DNA of 64,000 bases from Hoskinsella mucinilytica (GCF_045223415.1 NZ_JBEQZJ010000003.1:51895-115894); one strand, 5' to 3'; positions 7,716-17,488 are shown, numbered from the stretch's first letter. A program made the numbers and translations. Notes: generated from the sequence alone by a model not told the origin.

Positions 7716-8723
7716 TTGGAAAAGCAAATGAAAGAATTAAAAAAACGAGAGGATGGATTTGTAGAAGTATCCTTACAGGATGCAAAAGATTTTGATGAGT
7801 ATGTTTTGGCTCAGATGTGTAAAGATGGTTCTTGTCTTTCTGTAATCAAAGATCATCGTGATTGTACCCGTTTCTTTTATGACACCAATGGATATCTTGA
7901 TCTTAAGAGTTATGTGACGTCTCATCGTTTTGAAAAGATGGAGCTAATGGAATTTTTGATTTACTTGTTTGAGAACCTTATAAGGGTCAATACCAATAAG
8001 CCTGTCTATTTACAAAGTGATTTGATTTATCTTAGCTATGACGGAGGTGTTTTAAAGTTCTTGGTCTTGCCTTTGACGATGGATAAATGGATCTTTCAAT
8101 GTGAGCAAAGTCAAGTGTTTCTTAAAGAGTTGATTTCCGCTTTGAAAGGGGAAGATAGTTATCAAACCATTGGTTTCTTAGTAGAACAATTAAAACAAAA
8201 GGAAATGAGCTTTCCAAACCTCTTACAAGGACTGCATGATCTATATGCGGCTTGTAGACCTAAGCCACCATGGTATCAAAAATGGGTTCCTTCAAAAAGT
8301 AAGGAAAATGAGCGCTTTCAAGTAAGAGATATTCCAAGACCACCACGTGTTGTGCCTTCTGCACGATCACCTGATATGTTCATGGAAACAATGGTATTGT
8401 TTTCTAATCATGACGAAGCGGTTTTCATTGATCAGAAAACAAAAGCAGTATATACGATTGAAAAAGAACATTATCTCATTGGAAGAGGTACAGAAAACGA
8501 TCTTTGTATTCAAGACACCTTTATTTCTCACAAACATGCAGTTTATGAAAAACAAACAAAACAATTGATCGATCAAGGCAGTAGCAATGGTACCTTTGTG
8601 AATCACAATAGGATAACATCTATCACTTTACATCATGGTGATATCGTTAGTTTCGCAAATCATGAATTCCTATATGAAGAAGGTGAGTTGGGAAAGGAGG
8701 ATGGAGCGTATGAAGGAGTATGA
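7716..8723 (+). CDS. FHA protein with EssB/DUF6382-like N-terminal domain (T7SS)
   Basis: The protein has about 335 residues. The C-terminal FHA domain spans roughly residues 245-325: IGRGTENDLCI, then ISHKHAV, then GSSNGTFVN, the phosphothreonine-binding core. The first 185 residues read like the kinase-fold pseudokinase domain of EssB/YukC and DUF6382 proteins (FFYDTNGYLDLKSY… then DLIYLSYDGGVLKFLVLPL) with no catalytic motifs. The start is unclear: AAGAGGTG precedes TTG 7716 at good distance; GTG 7707 and ATG 7728 are alternatives. It is the first gene of the T7SS operon and overlaps the kinase gene by 14 bases. Its FHA domain could read phosphorylation by that kinase (inference). Confidence 0.75.
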   Translation: MEKQMKELKKREDGFVEVSLQDAKDFDEYVLAQMCKDGSCLSVIKDHRDCTRFFYDTNGYLDLKSYVTSHRFEKMELMEFLIYLFENLIRVNTNKPVYLQSDLIYLSYDGGVLKFLVLPLTMDKWIFQCEQSQVFLKELISALKGEDSYQTIGFLVEQLKQKEMSFPNLLQGLHDLYAACRPKPPWYQKWVPSKSKENERFQVRDIPRPPRVVPSARSPDMFMETMVLFSNHDEAVFIDQKTKAVYTIEKEHYLIGRGTENDLCIQDTFISHKHAVYEKQTKQLIDQGSSNGTFVNHNRITSITLHHGDIVSFANHEFLYEEGELGKEDGAYEGV

Positions 8724-9198
8724 AAAAATAAGATTGTTAGGGTCTGGTGGTATGTCAGAGGTTTGGTTGGTAGAGGACAAAAGCAATGGACAAACCTATG
8801 CAATGAAAGAAGCCAAACAACATACCACACATTCTACCGTTTATCGAAATGCGTTACATAAAGAAGCTCATATACTGGCAGGGATTCATCATCCTATGAT
8901 ACCTTCCTTGATTGCATATGAACCTAGAACTTATTTCATCATGGATCTTATCGAAGGACATAGTTTAGAAACACATATGACAAATGGTATACCAGATTCC
9001 ATATTGTATGGTTGGATGAAGGAGGTGATTGAGATTTTATCATACTTGCATCATCATAAAATTTTTTATTTAGATTTAAAACCGCAAAATTTAATGGAAG
9101 ATGCAAATGGGAAATTACATCTTGTTGATTTTGGTACAAGCGTCTATCAAGATGGCCCAAAAGTCAGTGCAATCACTCCCAGGCTATGGAGCGCCTGA
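8710..9198 (+). CDS. Ser/Thr protein kinase, N-terminal part (frame ends early)
   Basis: The frame opens at ATG 8710 (AAAGGAGGA eight bases upstream) and encodes a Hanks-type kinase: Gly loop LGSGGMSEV, ATP-binding Lys33 (YAMKEA), catalytic loop YLDLKPQN with Asp122, and DFG at Asp140. It ends at a TGA (9196-9198) inside the activation segment, after ITPRLWSA. The expected continuation (PGYGAPE) is encoded one base over, from 9182. Reading CCC at 9178-9180 and skipping the A at 9181 gives an unbroken ITPGYGAPE. The full product would be 530 residues. EssB/YukC has the same position and layout, but is a pseudokinase; here the catalytic residues are intact. As it stands the frame gives only a partial kinase domain. 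Confidence 0.75.
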   Translation: MKEYEKIRLLGSGGMSEVWLVEDKSNGQTYAMKEAKQHTTHSTVYRNALHKEAHILAGIHHPMIPSLIAYEPRTYFIMDLIEGHSLETHMTNGIPDSILYGWMKEVIEILSYLHHHKIFYLDLKPQNLMEDANGKLHLVDFGTSVYQDGPKVSAITPRLWSA

Positions 9199-10303
9199 AT
9201 TACAACATGGTTTGATTTCTGCATTAGCAGATATCTATAGTTTCGGTAGATTGTTTTATGTATTACGTCATCAATGCTTTCCTGAAGATCATAAGCTTTC
9301 TGCTTCTCAAGATGCGATAGATAAATTTCTATTACGTTGTTGTGAAATAGATCCGAAAAAACGCTATAGAGATATGAAAGAGCTTGATAAGGCATATCAA
9401 GCGATTGTCCATAAAACGCTTCAGTGGAAAAATAAGCTGCTTCTTAGTTTGATGCTTTGTTGTATCAGTTGTGCACTTTTTTCAAATTATCAATATGAAA
9501 AAGAGAAAGAAATCACATATCTGCAGTTGATCGAAAAGCAAGATTATGAAGAGGCGATTCTTTATCAAAGCGATGATTTACGAGCCTATCAATGCTTTTT
9601 GAAACAAGCAGAGAAAGAACATCAGCTAAAAGGAAAGATATTGGCATTGAAAAGAATTTCACAAATCTATGAGAACTATCCCTTATCTATGAATGAGGAA
9701 ATAGCCTGCTATTTGATTCAGGAATGTGTGTTAACAAAGGAGCTATCCCTTTATGAATATGCCTTGCGATTAATAAAAGAGATAAAAGCGGATGCTTATG
9801 AAAAAAATTATGAATCGGCTTTATCCTTAATTCTTCAAAAGCAGGATGTTATGAGTAGTTTAAAGGTGCTATATCAAAAATTGGATGATCCAAAGGACAT
9901 GTCAGATAAAAAAGTGGATCTCTTGGTTGCTTTATATGAAACGCAAAGTGATCAATTAGCGCAAACATATGAATTTTTATTACCCCTTTATGAATTACAG
10001 CATGCATCTAGTAAAAAAATAGAGCTTCAATACGCATATGGTCTATGGCTTTGCGAACAAAAGGATGTCAGTATATTCTCCTTTGTTGAACAATTGGAAA
10101 ATGAGTGGGATATAAAAGAAGCCTATCATCTTGGAAATTTGTATTTAGAGATATTTGAAAAGTGCATTGTTGATGAAGAGAAAAGCAATCGAATGGATCT
10201 ATTAGATAAAGCAAATATGTATATCGATATGGTAAAAGAGGATACCAACAGGGAAGCTATGTTACAACAAGTGACTTATCTACAAAAGAAATGGAAGAGA
10301 TGA
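9182..10303 (+). CDS. Kinase C-lobe, TM segment and helical extracytoplasmic domain (second frame)
   Basis: This frame carries the rest of the kinase: GYGAPELQHG, then SALADIYSFGRLFY (the αF Asp) and CCEIDPKKRYRDMKEL, completing the C-lobe. A TM segment follows (LLLSLMLCCISCALF), then about 250 residues of helix-rich, TPR-like solenoid. The kinase-TM-helical-domain order equals EssB/YukC of T7SSb. The nearest ATG in this frame (9101) is inside the upstream frame and has no ribosome binding site, so independent translation is unlikely. It is either read by +1 frameshifting from 9180 or is the 3' part of a broken gene. Confidence 0.7.
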   Translation, partial: GYGAPELQHGLISALADIYSFGRLFYVLRHQCFPEDHKLSASQDAIDKFLLRCCEIDPKKRYRDMKELDKAYQAIVHKTLQWKNKLLLSLMLCCISCALFSNYQYEKEKEITYLQLIEKQDYEEAILYQSDDLRAYQCFLKQAEKEHQLKGKILALKRISQIYENYPLSMNEEIACYLIQECVLTKELSLYEYALRLIKEIKADAYEKNYESALSLILQKQDVMSSLKVLYQKLDDPKDMSDKKVDLLVALYETQSDQLAQTYEFLLPLYELQHASSKKIELQYAYGLWLCEQKDVSIFSFVEQLENEWDIKEAYHLGNLYLEIFEKCIVDEEKSNRMDLLDKANMYIDMVKEDTNREAMLQQVTYLQKKWKR

Positions 10304-10348
10304 TCTATATATTCAGGCAATAGGTGGAAAGGAGTGCTATAGGATACG

Positions 10349-10507
10349 ATGAATTATTATGTATTATCTAAACTATGTTATCTAATCGCTACCTTGTTGA
10401 TGTTTGCGTTATTGTTATCCACTTACACAAAACGACAACGTCAGATTCATAAGAGGATCGAGATTAGAGAAACACAAATTATGAAAGAAAGTGAGGAGAA
10501 ATATTGA
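10349..10507 (+). CDS. Small single-pass membrane protein in the T7SS operon
   Basis: The 52-residue ORF encodes one TM segment (LCYLIATLLMFALLLS) followed by a basic, charged helix (TKRQRQIHKRIEIRETQ). AAAGGAG lies upstream at a rather long distance (14 bases). Its stop overlaps the next start (TATTGA), so coupling is likely. By size and topology it could play a small structural role in the secretion channel, in the place of EssA, but there is no sequence support for that homology. Confidence 0.6.
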   Translation: MNYYVLSKLCYLIATLLMFALLLSTYTKRQRQIHKRIEIRETQIMKESEEKY

Positions 10508-13500
10508 AAAAATCAAAACAAATCGGATTTTGTTTATTGTCTGCGATGACTTTAGGTCAATTACACGCACCTTTGTCAGCTAAGGAATCAAGATTTATGA
10601 TCAATGGCGCAGAAATTCAAAAGCAATATCATGATGTAGCTTGGCTGAGCTTTCAAGTCGAGGAAGAGAAAAAAGATGCAGTGAAGTTATACGTAAAAGA
10701 TGAAGCTATGCAAAAACAAGAGGTTACATCAATCAAGTGGATAAAACAAGAAGGTGCGTGGATCGGACAAGTAGAGGTCATGGATGGAGAGAAAATTCAA
10801 TATGAGCTATCTATTGAAGATGAGATCTATGAAACTCCGACTTTTTCTAAGGATACGATTACTTGTAGTATGAAGTTGTTTGAAAATGGTGAAGAAACTG
10901 GAGCCTTGAAAGATACTTATCAACAGGACACTATGATTACCTTTCAGTTTTCTGATCCACATATGGATCATGTAAGCGCCGATATACAAAAAGATGGACA
11001 ACCGCTATCTTTGCCATGGTCTGTGGAAAATGAAGTTCTAAAGCTTCCTTTAACGAATGGAAGTTATGACATCCATATTGAGATGCAAGACACTTATGGA
11101 AATCGTTCTATATATGAAAAGAACATCTTGGTAGATGATGTACTTCCAAAGATACAAGTTTTTGTAAATGAAGAATCTTATGTAAAACCGATGATATCAC
11201 AATTCGATCAAAAGGTAGATTTGATTTTGTTAGAGGAGCATTTGGATTTTTCAAATACAATGATCTTAGTTGATGGGGAAGAAACAAAGATTACCTGGGA
11301 AAGCGACGAATCAAAACAAAAAACGACAATGTTATTTACAGATGAAGGTGTACATACCATAGAGTGTAAGGTACAAGATCTTGCAGGAAATGTCATAGAA
11401 GAAACCTATTTGTTTGGTATTGATAAAACAGCGCCTGAGGTCGTATTACAAGAACAAAACGAACCAATCGATGACATCAAGCAGATCTATGATCATGAAT
11501 TTCATTTACAAATGATGATTCAAGAACCTTTCTTGGATGTAAAGGAAAGCTATGTTTGCCTTGATGGAGAAAAGCAGTTACTTCCGGATATACGAGATTG
11601 TTATGAGTTTGTATTTCAAGATGGAATGCATACATTTCAATATCATATCGTTGATCTAGCAGGTCATGTAAGTGAAGGTGAGATATTGTCATTTCTTGTG
11701 GATAGTACAGCACCGATCATTGATGCATCAACATCGACCTACCATAAGGATGCCTTTGATCTACCTTTGAACATTCAGGAACGCAATCTAAAAGAGATCA
11801 TGGTGACCTGTCAAAAAGATCAATATCAAAAAGATTTGAAGGTTGATTGGAATGAAACAAAGCAGGGAAGTTATGGTTTGTTACATTTTGAGGAAGAAGG
11901 TAGTTATGAATTAGAAATCGTAGCGATAGATCAAGCTAATAACAAAACGATAAAAAAAATATCCTTTGTGATAGATCAAACGGCTCCAATCGTAAAAGTA
12001 AAAGATGCTACACAAAAAAGCGATGTTTTAAATCATGAAAACGGAGTTTATTTGACTGCAACAGATTCTTTTCTAGATCAGAAAAAAAGCCAGATACAAG
12101 TGTATCGTAATCAGACATTGATGGATACTCAGTATTTGAATGATGCTAGTTGGAGCCATTTGTTTGATGAAGATGGAGATTATCAAATAGTGTGGGACAT
12201 CGTGGATTTAGCAGGTAATCATACCTGTGGTAAGAAAAGTTTTATCATAGATCAAAGCAAACCATATGCATCAATACAAATAACAACAGCAAACAATACC
12301 AACGTACTTCCAAGTATATATGTTGATGTTAAAGATGCACATTTAAAGGAATTTGAGGTTATGGTTACAGAGAATCAAGAGACGAAGGTATGGCGGTTTC
12401 AGAATCAAAATCAAGCAGTTTTAACCTTAAAGGATCATGGATTTGCAAAGTATTCCATTTGTGTACATGCGCTGGATATTGCAGGTAATGAGGTGATCAC
12501 AGCACCGGTTGATGTTATCTATGATCCAAATAGTCCACAGATCGAAGCATTCAGTCAAGGAACTTTTTTGAAGACGGATATCCCCTTTATCACAAATAAA
12601 GATATGGAAATTCAATGGACTGTTACGGATGAGCAATTGGCTGGTTATCGATATGAGCTTTATGAACAAGGAACGTTATTACGATCTCTTGAATCAGTTT
12701 CTAATTTAGTGGTTTATAAACAGGATGAGAAAATAAGCTCTTATCAATTAAGGATCATTGCGAGCGATTTAGCGGGAAATGTAATAGAAAAAAGTTTTGA
12801 TTTTGTGATAGATTGTGAAAAGCCAGCTTGGAAAATACCCCAAACAGAAAAAGAATTAAGTTTTTCGAATCGCTGGATTCCAGAAGTAACAAAATTAAGT
12901 CAAGATATGCAAGTTGTTCATTGCGTTCTGAAAAAAAACGGTGTAGTCATTCCTTATGTTTGGCAAGAGCCAATTGAAGATGAAGGGGAATATGAGTTGA
13001 TTTTACAAGTGAGGGATGCCGCAATGAATCGTTGGCAACTAGATCCGATCATCTTTTCTATAGATCATAGTGCTCCTGTGATTCGACTTTATGATGTTGA
13101 TCATAAATGGCCTGTTGAACAACAAGCATCCTTAGGCTCTACGCTTTGTATTTATTTAGAACAGATGGATGAAAAGAAACGAGAACAAGAGCATTTTACA
13201 GAAATTTGGGTCAATGGGAAACAACTTTCTCTATCACAAATTCAATACAATGAACAAGGCGTTCCTTATGTATTAATTAAGGTCAATGGATCAATGCAGA
13301 TTATGGCAAAAGCTGTAGATGTTGCGGGTAATGAACAAAAATTAGAAAGAAGCATTGAGATAAACAAAGAGGAAGAAATAAAGGAAACGATTCGGAAAAA
13401 GCAAAAACAAGAATCCATTCCGGATACGTTGATGTTGAGTGAAAAGGAAGCACAGGGAGATGAATTGATGTGGATCATAACATGTTCTCTTATACTGGCT

Positions 13501-13557
13501 TTTGGATGCTTATGGTATGGCACAAGAAAACGCCGAAATCATCATTCTAAGTCCTGA
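10504..13557 (+). CDS. Membrane-anchored Ig-like repeat surface protein (T7SS)
   Basis: The protein has 1017 residues. A signal peptide (KKSKQIGFCLLSAMTLGQ, cleavage near LSA-KE) starts from TTG 10504 with GAGGAG upstream. About eight Ig-like beta domains of roughly 85-100 residues follow, each ending in a D(L/I/V)AGN-type motif and joined by DxTAP-type linkers (DKTAP, DSTAP, DQTAP, DPNSP, DHSAP). A C-terminal TM segment (WIITCSLILAFGCLWYG) and basic tail finish it. It is thus anchored with the repeats outside. It lies between the kinase and essC, where EsaA would be in T7SSb loci, so it may be an extracytoplasmic extension of the machine or bind a surface partner. No EsaA similarity is visible. 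Confidence 0.75.
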   Translation: MKKSKQIGFCLLSAMTLGQLHAPLSAKESRFMINGAEIQKQYHDVAWLSFQVEEEKKDAVKLYVKDEAMQKQEVTSIKWIKQEGAWIGQVEVMDGEKIQYELSIEDEIYETPTFSKDTITCSMKLFENGEETGALKDTYQQDTMITFQFSDPHMDHVSADIQKDGQPLSLPWSVENEVLKLPLTNGSYDIHIEMQDTYGNRSIYEKNILVDDVLPKIQVFVNEESYVKPMISQFDQKVDLILLEEHLDFSNTMILVDGEETKITWESDESKQKTTMLFTDEGVHTIECKVQDLAGNVIEETYLFGIDKTAPEVVLQEQNEPIDDIKQIYDHEFHLQMMIQEPFLDVKESYVCLDGEKQLLPDIRDCYEFVFQDGMHTFQYHIVDLAGHVSEGEILSFLVDSTAPIIDASTSTYHKDAFDLPLNIQERNLKEIMVTCQKDQYQKDLKVDWNETKQGSYGLLHFEEEGSYELEIVAIDQANNKTIKKISFVIDQTAPIVKVKDATQKSDVLNHENGVYLTATDSFLDQKKSQIQVYRNQTLMDTQYLNDASWSHLFDEDGDYQIVWDIVDLAGNHTCGKKSFIIDQSKPYASIQITTANNTNVLPSIYVDVKDAHLKEFEVMVTENQETKVWRFQNQNQAVLTLKDHGFAKYSICVHALDIAGNEVITAPVDVIYDPNSPQIEAFSQGTFLKTDIPFITNKDMEIQWTVTDEQLAGYRYELYEQGTLLRSLESVSNLVVYKQDEKISSYQLRIIASDLAGNVIEKSFDFVIDCEKPAWKIPQTEKELSFSNRWIPEVTKLSQDMQVVHCVLKKNGVVIPYVWQEPIEDEGEYELILQVRDAAMNRWQLDPIIFSIDHSAPVIRLYDVDHKWPVEQQASLGSTLCIYLEQMDEKKREQEHFTEIWVNGKQLSLSQIQYNEQGVPYVLIKVNGSMQIMAKAVDVAGNEQKLERSIEINKEEEIKETIRKKQKQESIPDTLMLSEKEAQGDELMWIITCSLILAFGCLWYGTRKRRNHHSKS

Positions 13558-16500
13558 TGATTTAGATACGTGTTTTCTTCCTACAGAGCATGAGGGAAGA
13601 TTTTGGTTATATCGTAAAGATAAAGATGGTAAAAAGCCGGTAGCTGAAATTTGGGGTAAGGAGGATGGATGGTATCTTCTGAAAAACAAATTGTACCAAT
13701 TTCCTCAAGATGGAAAGGAGTCATATCTTCTTACTTTCGATTTTCGGTTGTATTTACAAAGTAATGAGGGCGAATATTGTTTGATTTATCACCCTATTCC
13801 ATCTACCAGTCATATACATTATGCATTGAAAAAGGAACAAATCTATCACATCGGAAGAGGTAAAGATCAAGAAATCGTGATCAAGGATAACATGATTTCC
13901 TATCATCATGCTCAACTTAGCTTTCATCAAGGTAAATGGCAGATCTTTGATTTACATAGCAGAAACGGAACATATGTGAATGCGAAAAGAGTGACCCAAC
14001 AACAATTGAATCCAGGTGATCGTATTCAAATGATGCAATATTTGATCGTTATGGGAAAAGATACCTTATTGATTATGGCGGAATCTCAGCTTTCTCAAGT
14101 ACTGGAACCATGTATTCCCCTATCCCAGAAAAGCATAGGTGTCCAAAGAAAGAAAATACTTCCATCAGCTATGCCAAAAAAAACACTGGAACCATTGAAT
14201 GTCGAACTTGAACCTCCGATGAGTGTGACGGAAACAAAAAAAATGCCATTGATCTTGACAACAGGACCATCATTCACTATGGGAATGTCTTCTATGGCAA
14301 TGGGGTTGTTGAGTGTGTATCAAGCTAAGATGCAACATCAATCATTGCAAAGTGTTTTACCAACCTTGTTGATGAGCTGTTCTATGGCAATCACAATGAT
14401 GGTATGGCCGATCATACTTCATTATTATGAACAACATCAACAGAAAAAAGAAAAACAAAAACAGGAATGTGATTATCTAACATATCTAAAAGAGTTAGAA
14501 GAACAATTGCATAGCTATATGAAGGAAGAAGAGGAAAGCAGAAAGGTCAATTATGATGATAGTGAATCGATTCAAGATAAATTGAAATATCAACCTTGGC
14601 TTATGCATGAACGTTTACCACAAGATGATTCTTTCTTATTCATTAGCATGGGAAAAACAGAGTTGACAGCTTCCATTCATATCACATCAACAAAATCACC
14701 ACTTTCTCCACCTAAAGATGCTAGCTGGAAGGCATATCAAGACTTTAAAAACCATAAATTTCTTTTACCTACCCAGACGTTTTGTCTAGATATGAAATTA
14801 TGGTCACATATTGGTGTTTATGGTGAACATGAGGTTTGTTTAAAGTTCTTAATTGATAAAGTGATGCAAATATTCTTATTGCAACATCGTCAATTTTTAC
14901 ATATCTGTATGATCATACATACAGAAGATAGTTATCGATATGCCATTCGTACATTACCTGCATTGTTTTATGGAAGTCATCGTTTATTGGTATGTGAGAA
15001 AGAAGATGGCAAGGAAGTAGATCTGGCCTTAAGGGAATGGTGGAAACAACGCTTAAAACAGGAGTATCTTGTCATTGTTTCTTTTGATCGTAGCTTAGAA
15101 GAACGTCTGGATTGTCTAAGCATGCTACTACATGAGGAACATGTTGTATATATTCAATCTGCAAAGAGCATGCAACAACTACATCCAGAATGCGAGCTAA
15201 TGATATCATTAAACGAATATGAAAAAATTAAAATAAACGATCATGTTGTAACACCTTCCTATATGAGTGATGTTGTCAGCAAAACATTGATGCATCAATA
15301 TCATCGTTTGGAATTCATAGAAAAACAACATATTGGTTTTCCAATACAATTCACCTTTTTAGATATGTATCAATGTGGTAATGTTGCACAACTTGGTATT
15401 CTTCAACGATGGAAAAAGATGTCTACTTCACTAGAGGCTTGTGTTGGAATCAATGAACACGAAGAAATTATTAAGTTAGATCTTCATGAACAATTCCATG
15501 GACCTCATGGCTTGATTGCCGGTATGACAGGTTCTGGAAAGAGTGAATGGCTCATAACATTAATTTTATCTTTAGCGATACAACATGCTCCTAATGATAT
15601 TAGTTTTGTGTTGATTGACTATAAAGGAGGAGGCATGGCTCAAGCTTTTGCTCAGTTACCACATGTAGCAGGGATATTGACCAATTTAGATGATGAACAG
15701 ATTCAAAGAGCAATTCAAGGAATTCGTCAAGAATTGACCAGAAGACAAGCTTTATTTCGAAACTGTCAAAAAGCTTATGGTAAGAATGTGATGCATATTG
15801 ATCAATATCGACAACTATGGTCTGAAGGTTTCGTCAAAGAACGATTAAGTCATATCGTCATAGTTAGCGATGAATTCGCAGAACTAAAACAGCAACAACC
15901 GGCCTTTATGGAAGATCTGAAGCAAATAGCTAGAATTGGAAGAAGTCTAGGTATTCATTTGCTTTTGGCAACGCAAAAACCAAATGGAGTGATCGACGAT
16001 CAAATATGGAGCAATGCACGGTTTCATGTTTGTTTAAAGGTACAAGATCGTATGGATAGTATGGAAATGTTAAAAAAAGAAGATGCCATTTATTTGAAAG
16101 AAGCAGGTATGTTTTATTTACAAATTGGGTATGACGAGCATTATGTAAAAGGAAAGGCTGCATGGGCAAATGCACCTTATGTGGAAAAAGAAGAGTATAA
16201 GAAAAAAACGAATCAAAACTTATCAGTGATCTCTACGACAGGGACGATTCTGTATGAAAAAGAATTATCTTGTTGTCAAAGCGCAGAAAAAACACAGTTA
16301 GAGGCTATTGTTTCTTACTTACATGCATTAGCAAAACAATATGAGCTAATGGCAAGAGCTTTATGGCTTTCTCCACTAGACGAGACCATCACAAAAAAAG
16401 AGTTGGTGCTTCGTTATCATGATGAAGCGGTTATTGCTGAAATCGATGATCCAGCTAATCAAAGAAAGCTTCCCCTTCGATTCTCATTAGATAAATTGGC

Positions 16501-17488
16501 TCAGATTGCAGTTATCGCAAGTCGTGAAGAGGATCATCAAATCATGCTGGAAGCAATGTTATCCGCAATTGACCAAGAGCATACTTATCTTTATTTGTTG
16601 AAAGATGGTGACTTGGATATAGGAGCATTGGGAGTAGATGATGAGATTCTTTATCATGAAGAAGAAAAATGGCAGAGCTATCTGTATGTGTTACAACAAG
16701 AGTTAGAACAGCGAAAAAGAAAGCGAAGCAATCTGGCGATATTCTCAATATTTCAACACTTTGAAGCATTTTTATCTTCTGGAGAGGAACGAAAAGATGC
16801 GTTATTTCAACTTGCCAGAGAAGGTAGCAAGTATGGCATTTATTTCTGCTTTATGATGCAATCTCCTTATACAATGACGTATCAAATGAAAGGCTTTCTT
16901 TCTACCGTATATTGTTTTTATCTCGAAGAATCCGATGGTTATTTAGGATTATTTCATTCTAATGATGGTATAAAAATAGGAAAACAGCTAGGAAGAGGAA
17001 TGTTAGAAAAAGAACAAATGATTTATCAATTTCAATGTGCTAGCGATATCACATTATCACAAAGAAAACGAAAAAGCAGAATGATCCCCTTGTTGCCGAA
17101 ACGAGTTTATGATCAGAAGAAACATGGTTATCTATTCATTGGATTAGATGTGATAAGTAAAGAGCCGGTATGGTTATCAGAAAAAGATGATATTCTGATA
17201 CTTTGTTCCTTCAGCTTTTATCAACCTTTTGAAAAGGTAATGAAGCAATATGACTCTATATCACTCTTATCTATGGAAGAACTAACGATACGACGTCAAG
17301 AGGAGAACATAAAAAAGGCTTTGATTCAAGGAAGTGTGCTTTGGAATGGTAGTGGATATTCACAAGCGTGTTATGCGTTGAATCTTCCTTATTTACCAGA
17401 TCAGGGCTTAGACGAAAGAATGGGGGTTCTATGGAAAAATGGAAATCATCAGATCATTCGCTTGGTGGAGGAAATAGAAAATGGATGA
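13517..17488 (+). CDS. essC: Type VII secretion FtsK/SpoIIIE-type ATPase EssC
   Basis: This 1323-residue protein is the T7SS motor. An FHA domain spans about residues 110-185 (IGRGKDQEIVI, ISYHHAQ, HSRNGTYVN). Two TM segments lie near 250-300, then FtsK-like ATPase domains. Domain 1 has Walker A GMTGSGKS (669-676), IDYKGGG and Walker B IVIVSDEF. Domains 2 and 3 are recognisable but lack P-loops (QIAVIASREEDHQ and DDILILCSFSFYQ). The family is usually about 1450-1500 residues with two N-terminal FHA domains; here the first region is shorter or degenerate. I chose ATG 13517; TTG 13502 is possible. It overlaps the Ig-repeat gene by 41 bases and yukD by 8. Confidence 0.92.
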   Translation: MAQENAEIIILSPDDLDTCFLPTEHEGRFWLYRKDKDGKKPVAEIWGKEDGWYLLKNKLYQFPQDGKESYLLTFDFRLYLQSNEGEYCLIYHPIPSTSHIHYALKKEQIYHIGRGKDQEIVIKDNMISYHHAQLSFHQGKWQIFDLHSRNGTYVNAKRVTQQQLNPGDRIQMMQYLIVMGKDTLLIMAESQLSQVLEPCIPLSQKSIGVQRKKILPSAMPKKTLEPLNVELEPPMSVTETKKMPLILTTGPSFTMGMSSMAMGLLSVYQAKMQHQSLQSVLPTLLMSCSMAITMMVWPIILHYYEQHQQKKEKQKQECDYLTYLKELEEQLHSYMKEEEESRKVNYDDSESIQDKLKYQPWLMHERLPQDDSFLFISMGKTELTASIHITSTKSPLSPPKDASWKAYQDFKNHKFLLPTQTFCLDMKLWSHIGVYGEHEVCLKFLIDKVMQIFLLQHRQFLHICMIIHTEDSYRYAIRTLPALFYGSHRLLVCEKEDGKEVDLALREWWKQRLKQEYLVIVSFDRSLEERLDCLSMLLHEEHVVYIQSAKSMQQLHPECELMISLNEYEKIKINDHVVTPSYMSDVVSKTLMHQYHRLEFIEKQHIGFPIQFTFLDMYQCGNVAQLGILQRWKKMSTSLEACVGINEHEEIIKLDLHEQFHGPHGLIAGMTGSGKSEWLITLILSLAIQHAPNDISFVLIDYKGGGMAQAFAQLPHVAGILTNLDDEQIQRAIQGIRQELTRRQALFRNCQKAYGKNVMHIDQYRQLWSEGFVKERLSHIVIVSDEFAELKQQQPAFMEDLKQIARIGRSLGIHLLLATQKPNGVIDDQIWSNARFHVCLKVQDRMDSMEMLKKEDAIYLKEAGMFYLQIGYDEHYVKGKAAWANAPYVEKEEYKKKTNQNLSVISTTGTILYEKELSCCQSAEKTQLEAIVSYLHALAKQYELMARALWLSPLDETITKKELVLRYHDEAVIAEIDDPANQRKLPLRFSLDKLAQIAVIASREEDHQIMLEAMLSAIDQEHTYLYLLKDGDLDIGALGVDDEILYHEEEKWQSYLYVLQQELEQRKRKRSNLAIFSIFQHFEAFLSSGEERKDALFQLAREGSKYGIYFCFMMQSPYTMTYQMKGFLSTVYCFYLEESDGYLGLFHSNDGIKIGKQLGRGMLEKEQMIYQFQCASDITLSQRKRKSRMIPLLPKRVYDQKKHGYLFIGLDVISKEPVWLSEKDDILILCSFSFYQPFEKVMKQYDSISLLSMEELTIRRQEENIKKALIQGSVLWNGSGYSQACYALNLPYLPDQGLDERMGVLWKNGNHQIIRLVEEIENG

